From Streptomyces rimosus subsp. rimosus (GTDB lineage: Bacteria > Actinomycetota > Actinomycetes > Streptomycetales > Streptomycetaceae): DNA of 64,000 nt. Positions 42,618 through 49,228 of this stretch are shown here, piece after piece (within the stretch, counting starts at the first letter, position 1; every line of letters begins with the position of its first letter). Where the stretch lies: contig NZ_JOCQ01000007.1 in assembly GCF_000720725.1 (NCBI RefSeq), positions 62,001-126,000 on the forward strand, given 5' to 3'. Below the pieces are notes generated by a model. The model saw nothing but the letters and a program-made list of their open reading frames with translations, searched no databases and was not told the origin of the DNA. The translations under genes and the position numbers were made by a program.

Positions 42618-44561
42618 GTGCGCATCGCTCTGCTCACCGAGAGTGGCGCCCCGGATGCGTCCGGTGAGACGCGTCCGTGGTGCGACCGGCTCGTGCGCGG
42701 ACTCACCGGCCACGAGTTCGAGGTCTACGCCCTCGTCCGCACCCCCGGGGCCGCCCCGTACCGGGGCCGTGCCGTGCGGGCCGCTCCGCTGTACGGGGAG
42801 CTTCCCCTTCCGCTGGTCTGGCGGCCGGAAGGGCGGCGCGCGCGGGCGCGCGGGCGGCTCGCGTGCCGGCGGTTCGCGGCGTGCTTCGCCGACTTGCTGG
42901 CGGGGTTCACCACGGCGTGGGCGCCCGGTGTGCGGGCCGGTGGCGAGGAGCTCGGGGGCACCGCCCCCGGCGCGTCGGCAGGGGCCGGTGGCGAGCGGCG
43001 CGAGGGTCAGGCGGACCGTTTCGCCGCCGGGCTCTACGGACTCGCCGAGCTGGCCCGCGCGCAGGGCCGCCTGCCCGGGCTCCTCCGCTCCGAAGAGGCC
43101 GTACGCCTCCTGGAGGCCGCCTGCCGCGCCCCCGGCGCACCGCGCGCCGCGCACGGCGCGCGCGTGGGCGACCTGCTGGCCGTGACCGCGGAGCTGGAGC
43201 GCGCCCTGCGCCCGCTCTCCCTCGACTGGTACGGCGACGCGCCGGGCAGCGCGTACGCGTTCGGGACCGGTGACGTCCCCGCAGGCGGCGGGCTCGCCAC
43301 GGCCGATCTCTGCCACGCCGCCACCGGCGGTCCCGCCGCCCTCCCCGGACTGCTGGCCAAACGCTTCTTCGGTACCCCTCTCCTGCTCACCGAGTACGGC
43401 GTGCGGCTGCGCGAGCACTACCTCGCGCGCGCCGGAGCACGGCTCAGCGCCCCCGTACGGGCCCTGCTGGGGGCCTTCGACGCCGCGCTGGCCGCCGAGA
43501 CGTACGCCCAGGCCGCACTCGTCACCCCCGGCAACGCCCACACCCGGCGCTGGCAGGAGCGCTGCGGCGCGGACCGGGAGCGCCTGCGCACGGTCCACCC
43601 GGGCATGGACGCCGGCGGCTTCACCGCCGTCCCGGACGCCGCGGCCGACCACTCGACGACCCTGGTGTGGACCGGCACCGCCGGGCCCGCCAAGGACCTC
43701 GTCTCCCTGCTGCACGCCTTCGCGCGCGTCCACCGGGCCGAGCCCACCGCCACCCTGCGCATCGTCGGCGCGCCCGGCACCGGCCCGGAGGACGCCGCCT
43801 ACCTGGCGCACTGCCGGGCGCTGGCCGCCCAGCTCTTCCCCGACGAGGCCGCCGACGCGTGCAGCGCGGGCGACAACCCGGTCTCCTTCGAGGAGGTCGG
43901 CGGCCCGGACGCGCCCCGCCCGCAGGACGCCTACGCGGCCGGCGCGGTGCTGGTCCTCTCCAGCGTGGCGGAGGGCTTTCCGCGCTCCCTCGTGGAGGCG
44001 ATGCTCAGCGGCCGGGCCACGGTCTCCACCGACGTCGGCGCGGTGTGCGAGATCATCGGCGGCACGGGCCTGGTCGTACCGCCCCGCAACCCGCGCGCGC
44101 TCGCCGACGCGTGCCTGGCGCTGCTCCGTGACCCCGGCAGACGCGCCCGGCTGGGCGCCGCCGCGCGCGCCCGCGCACTCGAACTGTTCACGGTGGACCA
44201 GAACATCGCGGCATTTCGTGGCATCTACCTGGAGCTGATGTCCCGTACGCCCTGCCGCCCGGCCGTCGGCACCGCACCGGGCCAGGACGGCGTGCCCCGC
44301 CTGTTCGCCCGCCCCGCCGAAGCCCATGTGCCGGGCCGCTGGGCCGCGATGCGCGGTACCGGACAGCCCGCACCGCCGACCGGCCGCCCTCCGAGCTGGG
44401 CCGATCAGGACCCGGACGGGGGCAGCACGCAGGCCGCGGGCCGCCCGCCCGGCGAAAGCGAGCGCCCGTCCACCACCGGCCCCGCCCACCAGCGGCCCGC
44501 CGAACCGGCCGCCGCCGGTACGGCCGCCGGTGCCGACCGCCAGAGAGGAGCGCGGCCGTGA
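42618..44561 (+). CDS. DUF3492/PelF-type GT4 glycosyltransferase
   Basis: 647 residues from GTG, with GGGAGAACGGGGG upstream. The N-terminus MRIALLTESGAPDASGETRP then WCDRLVRGLTGHEFEVYALV is the DUF3492 signature seen in PelF, the Pel-polysaccharide polymerase. The GT-B C-terminal half includes LVWTGTAGPAKDL, ATLRIVGAPGTG and the GT4 nucleotide-sugar motif EGFPRSLVE (E452, E460; E-x7-E). PelF uses UDP-sugars (GalNAc/GlcNAc) in the cytosol. A disordered Pro/Gly tail of about 110 residues follows residue 540. The stop overlaps the next gene by four bases. The N-terminal half is shorter and more divergent than in typical DUF3492 proteins. The sugar specificity is unknown. Confidence 0.85.
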   Translation: MRIALLTESGAPDASGETRPWCDRLVRGLTGHEFEVYALVRTPGAAPYRGRAVRAAPLYGELPLPLVWRPEGRRARARGRLACRRFAACFADLLAGFTTAWAPGVRAGGEELGGTAPGASAGAGGERREGQADRFAAGLYGLAELARAQGRLPGLLRSEEAVRLLEAACRAPGAPRAAHGARVGDLLAVTAELERALRPLSLDWYGDAPGSAYAFGTGDVPAGGGLATADLCHAATGGPAALPGLLAKRFFGTPLLLTEYGVRLREHYLARAGARLSAPVRALLGAFDAALAAETYAQAALVTPGNAHTRRWQERCGADRERLRTVHPGMDAGGFTAVPDAAADHSTTLVWTGTAGPAKDLVSLLHAFARVHRAEPTATLRIVGAPGTGPEDAAYLAHCRALAAQLFPDEAADACSAGDNPVSFEEVGGPDAPRPQDAYAAGAVLVLSSVAEGFPRSLVEAMLSGRATVSTDVGAVCEIIGGTGLVVPPRNPRALADACLALLRDPGRRARLGAAARARALELFTVDQNIAAFRGIYLELMSRTPCRPAVGTAPGQDGVPRLFARPAEAHVPGRWAAMRGTGQPAPPTGRPPSWADQDPDGGSTQAAGRPPGESERPSTTGPAHQRPAEPAAAGTAAGADRQRGARP

Positions 44562-45739
44562 CCACGGACACCCCCGCCCGCCGCGGCCCCGCCGACCCCG
44601 TGAAGACGCTGATGCACCGGCACCGGACGCTGTGCGAGCAGGCCGTCGACCCGATGGAGATCGCCGCCGGCCTGGAGGCACACGGCGTCACCGACCGCAC
44701 GGCCGCCCGCTTCCGCCATCGCGACGTCTTCTCGCTGGCCGAGGAGCTGTTCGCCCGGATCCCGCGCGCCGAGGCGCCGCCGCCCGACACGCCCGCGCCC
44801 GAGCCCGTACGGCCCGGGAGGGGCCTCCGGGCGGCGGTGCACCTGCTGCCCGGCGCCCTGTGCGCAGCGACCATGGCCGCCGTCGCCGCAGCCGCCGGCG
44901 CGCCCACCCCCGTACCACGCGCCTGGCGTGACGCCCCGTCACCCGCACTCGCTCAGACGGTCATCGCTGCGGTCGGAACATGCCTGGTCATCCTGGCCCT
45001 GCGCCTGTGCGTCCGCCACGGTCCGCTGCGCGCCCGGTGCCCGTCCGCGCGCGCCGCCTGGCTGTGGACGTGCTGGCTGGCGGGGTACGCACTGTGCGGT
45101 GACTGGCTGTTGCAGCAGCTGCTGGCCGGTGGCACCGATCTCCCGTCCGTACGGCCGCAGTACGCCGGCGGTGCCGCACTCGCCCTGACATGCGCCGTCG
45201 TGCCCGCCGCCTGGTGCGCGCACTGGTTCGCGGCCCGCGCGCGGCGCGGGCTGACGGACAGCCGGTGCCTGACTGCCTTCGCCTCGCGCGTACGGCCGCT
45301 GCTGCTGACCACCGTGACGATGCAACTCGCCGCGCTGCTGGCCCTGTCGGCCGCCGTGGACGCCGTCGCCGGCGGCGGGGGAGCGGGACCGGTGGCCGCC
45401 GCCTCGGCCCTCGGCCTCCTGCTCTTCCTGGCGCGGCTGCTCGCCCGGCACGGCTTCCCCGTCGCCGCCGCCGCGGGCCCGGCCGTCGCCGTCGCGCTGG
45501 AGGCCGCCGCCCCGGCCTCCGTACTGGCCGCCCGGCTGCCGGGCCTGGCGCCGGTCGGCAAGCCGGTCACGGCCGCCGTCACCCTCCTCGGCCCTTCCGC
45601 CGTAGCAGCCGTGGCCTGTGCCCTGCCCGCCGCCGGTCTGCTGCTGTACGCGCTGCGCGCCCTGACCGGCGCATCGGCGCACGCCCCGGACCCCGTCGCG
45701 GCCCCCGCCGTCCCACGGGCGGAGGCGGACCGGCCATGA
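44558..45739 (+). CDS. Polytopic membrane protein of the polysaccharide cluster
   Basis: 393 residues from a GTG overlapping the glycosyltransferase stop, with GAGAGAGGAG upstream. A cytosolic N-terminal domain of about 85 residues (LCEQAVDPMEIAAGLEAHGV, TDRTAARFRHRDVFSLAEEL) is followed by about nine hydrophobic segments to the C-terminus. It resembles neither PelG (a 12-helix flippase-like protein) nor a known ABC or Wzx/Wzy family by motif. By position it could translocate or hold the polymer for the glycosyltransferase. That role is an inference. Pro/Ala-rich C-terminal tail. The next ORF starts with a 4-base overlap. Confidence 0.82.
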   Translation: MTTDTPARRGPADPVKTLMHRHRTLCEQAVDPMEIAAGLEAHGVTDRTAARFRHRDVFSLAEELFARIPRAEAPPPDTPAPEPVRPGRGLRAAVHLLPGALCAATMAAVAAAAGAPTPVPRAWRDAPSPALAQTVIAAVGTCLVILALRLCVRHGPLRARCPSARAAWLWTCWLAGYALCGDWLLQQLLAGGTDLPSVRPQYAGGAALALTCAVVPAAWCAHWFAARARRGLTDSRCLTAFASRVRPLLLTTVTMQLAALLALSAAVDAVAGGGGAGPVAAASALGLLLFLARLLARHGFPVAAAAGPAVAVALEAAAPASVLAARLPGLAPVGKPVTAAVTLLGPSAVAAVACALPAAGLLLYALRALTGASAHAPDPVAAPAVPRAEADRP

Positions 45740-46023
45740 CTCCACGCCCGTCGCCACCCGCGATACGCACGCCACTTCCACCGGCGCGCACGTCACCACC
45801 CCCGGCGCGCGTGCCATCACCGCCTGCGCGCACGCCGGTACCCCCGGCGGGCGCGCGGGCGCCGGCAGGACGCCTGCCGCGCTCCCGTGGCGCCGTCCGT
45901 ACTCGTACGGGCGTCCGCCAACCACACGGCGCGCACCGCCACTTCCCGGCCCCCGATGTGGCGGTGGCCGACCCTGCCGCCTTACCTCCCCCAACTCCCT
46001 GCACGAGGAGAACGAGATCATGA
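45736..46023 (+). CDS. Proline/arginine-rich small ORF
   Basis: 95 residues, MTPRPSPPAIRTPLPP onward, then PPARTSPPPARVPSPPARTP, a run of PPAR-type repeats of 8-9 residues. ATG overlaps the membrane-protein stop by four bases (ATGA), which argues for translation. The last third (GVRQPHGAHRHFPAPDVAVA) is not repetitive. There is no recognisable domain. The Pro/Arg content could be a GC-rich artefact, so it may be a translated spacer that keeps ribosomes moving to the downstream epimerase gene. Confidence 0.45.
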   Translation: MTPRPSPPAIRTPLPPARTSPPPARVPSPPARTPVPPAGARAPAGRLPRSRGAVRTRTGVRQPHGAHRHFPAPDVAVADPAALPPPTPCTRRTRS

Positions 46024-46070
46024 ACGTCCAGCCCACCGAAGCACACCGGGACCGGGGGGTCGCGCGATGA
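46020..46070 (+). CDS. 16-residue coupling ORF before the epimerase
   Basis: MNVQPTEAHRDRGVAR, with a very good GAGGAG nine bases before its ATG. Its stop overlaps the epimerase ATG (ATGA), while the epimerase itself has only a weak GGGGGG. The arrangement suggests that ribosomes load at the short ORF and pass to the epimerase. It overlaps the preceding Pro-rich ORF by four bases. Alternatively it is the remnant of a lost gene. Confidence 0.45.
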   Translation: MNVQPTEAHRDRGVAR

Positions 46071-47044
46071 GGGTGCTGCTCATCGGTGCCAACGGGTACC
46101 TCGGGCGCTACGTCGCCGACCGGCTGCTCGCCGACCCCGCCGTCCAGCTGACCGCCCTCGGGCGCGGCGACGACGCGGACGTCCGCTTCGACCTGGCCTC
46201 CGGCAGCCCGGGAGCGCTCACCCGCTTCCTGGACGCCGTCCACCCCGGCGTGGTGGTCAACTGCGCGGGCACCACCCGGGGCGGCGCCCGCGACCTGACC
46301 CGGCACAACACCGTCGCGGTCGCCACCGTCTGCGAGTCGCTGCGGCGCAGCAGCTGCGGCGCCCGGCTCGTGCACCTGGGCTGCGCCTCCGAGTACGGCC
46401 CCTCGCAGCCCGGCTCCTCGACCGCCGAGGACGCCGTCCCGCGCCCCGGCGGCCCGTACGGCGTCAGCAAGCTCGCCGCCACCGAACTGGTCCTCGGCTC
46501 CGGCCTGGACGCCGTCGTGCTGCGGGTCTTCTCACCCGTCGGCCCGGGGACCCCGGCGGGCTCGCCGCTGGGCCGCCTCGCGGAGGCGATGCGGCGCGCG
46601 ATGCAGTCGGGCGACACCGAACTGAAGCTGGGCGGCCTGGGCGTGCAGCGCGACTTCGTGGACGTACGGGACGTGGCGCGGGCCGTGCACGCCGCCTCGC
46701 TCTCCGCCGCGCAGGGCGTGGTCAACATCGGTACGGGGCACGCCGTACGGCTGCGCGAGGCCGCGGCCCTGCTCGCCCGCGTCGCCGGGTTCGGCGGCTC
46801 GCTCCACGAACTGGACACCCCGCCCGGCTACCCCGGCGGCGGCCCCGCCGCGGCCCGGCTCGCAATTCCGGGGCCGACATCTGAACACGGCACCATCCCC
46901 CCTGCGTACCCCTATCCGGACGGGTGCGGGAGCTGGCAGCAGGCGGACGTGCGCACCGCCCGTGATCGTCTGGGGTGGCGGCCCCGGATCGGGCTGGAGG
47001 AATCCCTCGCCGACATCTGGATGGAGGCCGCATGCCGTATCTGA
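46067..47044 (+). CDS. NAD-dependent sugar epimerase/dehydratase
   Basis: 325 residues of the extended short-chain dehydrogenase family. MRVLLIGANGYLGRYVADRL gives the NAD-binding GxxGxxG, HLGCASEYGP supplies the catalytic Ser, and GGPYGVSKLAATE the Tyr-x3-Lys pair. VQRDFVDVRDVARAVHAAS and GVVNIGTGHAVRLREAAALL are typical of UDP-sugar 4-epimerases and related nucleotide-sugar enzymes. It probably makes or interconverts the donor sugar for the upstream glycosyltransferase (UDP-GlcNAc/GalNAc would fit a Pel-like polymer), which is an inference. The start overlaps the 16-residue ORF; the end overlaps the next gene by 13 bases. Confidence 0.88.
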   Translation: MRVLLIGANGYLGRYVADRLLADPAVQLTALGRGDDADVRFDLASGSPGALTRFLDAVHPGVVVNCAGTTRGGARDLTRHNTVAVATVCESLRRSSCGARLVHLGCASEYGPSQPGSSTAEDAVPRPGGPYGVSKLAATELVLGSGLDAVVLRVFSPVGPGTPAGSPLGRLAEAMRRAMQSGDTELKLGGLGVQRDFVDVRDVARAVHAASLSAAQGVVNIGTGHAVRLREAAALLARVAGFGGSLHELDTPPGYPGGGPAAARLAIPGPTSEHGTIPPAYPYPDGCGSWQQADVRTARDRLGWRPRIGLEESLADIWMEAACRI

Positions 47045-47838
47045 CGACTCCGGTGGACGGCGGGCGCGCCACGACCGGTGCCGCGCCGCTGGGCGTCGGC
47101 GTCCCCGGGTTCGCCCACCCGCTGATGGCACCCACGGAGTGGGCCGAACTGCTGCGGCTCTCCAGGGGCCTGGCCTGCATCGGGGGAGCAGGCCGGGGTT
47201 CGGCGCCGCGGGGCGCCGCGACGGCGTTGCACTGGGTGGTGCTCAACGTCGCGCGGGGCCCTGGGGCCCGGCCCGACCCGTACTGTCTGCCCGCCGCCGC
47301 CCAGTTGCGGGACGCGGGCGCCCGGCTGCTGGGCCACCTGGACCTGGAGGACGGGGCCCGCCCCTTCGGGGACCTGGTCTCCGACGCGCACCGCTTCCTG
47401 GAGTGGTACAAGGTCGACGGCTTCTATTTGGACCGCTGTCCCACAGAGCGGACACTGCTGCCCGGGACGCGGCGCCTGACCACCACCCTGCGGGCCCTCC
47501 AGGACGGCGCGCACCTCGTCACCGGCCACGGCAGCCATCCGTACCCCGGTTACGCGGAGGCCGCCGACCAGCTGGTCACCTTCGCCGGGCGCTGGTCCGA
47601 CTACCGCTGGTCGCAAGTGGCCGAGTGGACCGCCGATTACCCGGCCGGACGCTTCTGCCACCTGGTGCACGGCGTTCCCCGTACGCACCTGGAAGAAGCC
47701 CTGCGCATCGCCCGCTGGCAGGGCGCCGGAACGGTCTACTTCACCGACCGGCCCGACCGCGGCGGCGGCGCCTGGGAGTCGCTGCCCGGCTACTGGGACG
47801 AATTCGTCTCGCGTATCGGACCTGGTGTCTCGGAATGA
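47032..47838 (+). CDS. Spherulin-4 (GH135-like) protein, no signal peptide
   Basis: 268 residues. LGVGVPGFAHPL at the N-terminus (usually the PxYxxP strand), LHWVVLNVARGPGARPD, LLGHLDLEDGARP, FLEWYKVDGFYLDRCP and LVTGHGSHPYPGY follow the spherulin-4 TIM-barrel order. The Asp of FYLDR is the likely catalytic acid. Spherulin-4 enzymes (GH135, e.g. fungal Sph3) cut alpha-1,4-galactosaminogalactan. No signal peptide or anchor is visible, so it should act in the cytosol, unlike Sph3 or PelA. It overlaps the epimerase by 13 bases. The SigR-type promoter of moeZ begins inside its last codons. Confidence 0.82.
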   Translation: MPYLTTPVDGGRATTGAAPLGVGVPGFAHPLMAPTEWAELLRLSRGLACIGGAGRGSAPRGAATALHWVVLNVARGPGARPDPYCLPAAAQLRDAGARLLGHLDLEDGARPFGDLVSDAHRFLEWYKVDGFYLDRCPTERTLLPGTRRLTTTLRALQDGAHLVTGHGSHPYPGYAEAADQLVTFAGRWSDYRWSQVAEWTADYPAGRFCHLVHGVPRTHLEEALRIARWQGAGTVYFTDRPDRGGGAWESLPGYWDEFVSRIGPGVSE

Positions 47839-47857
47839 AGAAGGGCGTGGCAGTGTT
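47832..47857 (+). promoter_or_regulatory. SigR-type promoter of moeZ
   Basis: GGAAT, exactly 18 bases, GTT: identical to the SigR consensus. Predicted transcript start is near 47865. A moeB-like gene is, as I recall, a listed SigR target in S. coelicolor (SCO5178), which supports the site. Confidence 0.75.
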
Positions 47858-47869
47858 ACGGGAAGACCA

Positions 47870-47899
47870 CCCCCGCCCCGGGTCCGCCCGGGGCGGGGG
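47870..47899 (+). other. 13-bp hairpin at the 5' end of the moeZ mRNA
   Basis: CCCCCGCCCCGGG pairs perfectly with CCCGGGGCGGGGG across a TCCG loop. It could terminate the upstream polysaccharide operon, but it lies downstream of the SigR-type promoter, so it must also be the first structure of the moeZ mRNA, 30 bases before GGAG. It may be an attenuator or a 5' stabiliser. Confidence 0.65.
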
Positions 47900-47932
47900 G
47901 TCGCCCATCGAGAACCGACCAACGGAGTCCCC

Positions 47933-49111
47933 GTGTCGCTGCCACCCCTGGTCGAGCCCGCCGAGGAGCTCACCGTCGACGAGGTCCGCAGGTACTCCCG
48001 CCACCTGATCATCCCGGATGTCGGGATGGACGGGCAGAAGCGGCTGAAGAACGCCAAGGTGCTGTGCGTCGGCGCCGGCGGCCTGGGCTCGCCCGCGCTG
48101 ATGTACCTGGCCGCGGCGGGCGTCGGGACCCTCGGCATCGTGGAGTTCGACGAGGTCGACGAGTCCAACCTCCAGCGCCAGATCATCCACAGCCAGGCGG
48201 ACATCGGCCGCTCCAAGGCCGCCTCCGCCAAGGACACGGTGCTGGGCATCAACCCGTACGTCACGGTCAACCTGCACGAAGAGCGCCTCGACTCCAGCAA
48301 CGTCATGGAGCTGTTCGCCCAGTACGACCTGATCGTCGACGGCACGGACAACTTCGCCACCCGCTACCTGGTCAACGACGCCTGCGTGCTGCTGAACAAG
48401 CCGTACGTCTGGGGCTCGATCTACCGCTTCGACGGCCAGGCGTCGGTCTTCTGGAGCGAGCACGGCCCCTGCTACCGCTGCCTGTACCCGGAGCCCCCGC
48501 CGCCCGGCATGGTCCCCTCCTGCGCCGAGGGCGGCGTCCTGGGCGTGCTGTGCGCGTCCATCGGCTCCATCCAGGTCAACGAGGCCATCAAGCTGCTGGC
48601 CGGTATCGGCGAGCCGCTGGTCGGCCGCCTGATGATCTACGACGCGCTGGAGATGACGTACCGCCAGGTCAAGGTCCGCAAGGACCCCGAGTGCGCGGTC
48701 TGCGGCGAGAACCCCACCGTCACCGAGCTGATCGACTACGAGGCCTTCTGCGGCGTCGTGTCCGAGGAGGCCCAGGAGGCGGCGGCCGGCTCCACGATCA
48801 CTCCCCTTCAGCTCAAGGAGTGGATCGACACGGACGAGAAGATCGAGATCATCGACGTCCGCGAGCCCAACGAGTACGAGATCGTCTCGATCCCCGGCGC
48901 CAAGCTGATCCCGAAGAACGAGTTCCTGATGGGCAGCGCCCTCCAGGACCTCCCGCAGGACAAGAAGATCGTCCTGCACTGCAAGACGGGCGTCCGCTCC
49001 GCCGAGGTCCTCGCCGTCCTGAAGTCCGCGGGCTTCGCGGACGCGGTCCACGTGGGTGGCGGCGTCATCGGCTGGGTGAACACGGTCGAGCCGGAGAAGC
49101 CGGTGTACTGA
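47933..49111 (+). CDS. moeZ: Adenylyltransferase/sulfurtransferase MoeZ
   Basis: 392 residues from GTG, with GGAG seven bases upstream. E1-like domain: GAGGLGS (G47-) binds ATP, followed by DGTDNFATRYLVNDAC, and CYRC plus CAVC hold zinc. The C-terminal rhodanese domain has the active loop HCKTGVRS with C350 as persulfide carrier. MoeZ activates the C-terminal glycine of sulfur-carrier proteins (MoaD, ThiS, CysO types) by adenylation and then sulfurates them, serving molybdopterin, thiamine, cysteine and thio-sugar pathways. SigR control would tie it to thiol stress. The mycobacterial homologue is next to the DUF3152 gene; here 11 kb separate them. Confidence 0.95.
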   Translation: MSLPPLVEPAEELTVDEVRRYSRHLIIPDVGMDGQKRLKNAKVLCVGAGGLGSPALMYLAAAGVGTLGIVEFDEVDESNLQRQIIHSQADIGRSKAASAKDTVLGINPYVTVNLHEERLDSSNVMELFAQYDLIVDGTDNFATRYLVNDACVLLNKPYVWGSIYRFDGQASVFWSEHGPCYRCLYPEPPPPGMVPSCAEGGVLGVLCASIGSIQVNEAIKLLAGIGEPLVGRLMIYDALEMTYRQVKVRKDPECAVCGENPTVTELIDYEAFCGVVSEEAQEAAAGSTITPLQLKEWIDTDEKIEIIDVREPNEYEIVSIPGAKLIPKNEFLMGSALQDLPQDKKIVLHCKTGVRSAEVLAVLKSAGFADAVHVGGGVIGWVNTVEPEKPVY

Positions 49112-49131
49112 CCGGCGCTCCGCACGGCGTA

Positions 49132-49167
49132 CGAGGGCCCGCACACCGGCCGGTGTGCGGGCCCTCG
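49132..49167. terminator. 36-bp perfect palindrome, bidirectional terminator
   Basis: Two 18-base arms beginning CGAGGGCCCGCACACCGG meet with no spacer. It lies between convergent moeZ and the LPG-synthase-like gene. As RNA it would form a very stable stem (fewer pairs at the tip). Confidence 0.8.
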
Positions 49168-49228
49168 CCGTATGCGCCCGGCGTGCGCTTGCCGTACGCG
49201 CCGGGCGCGCGCCCTTGTCGTACGCCCG

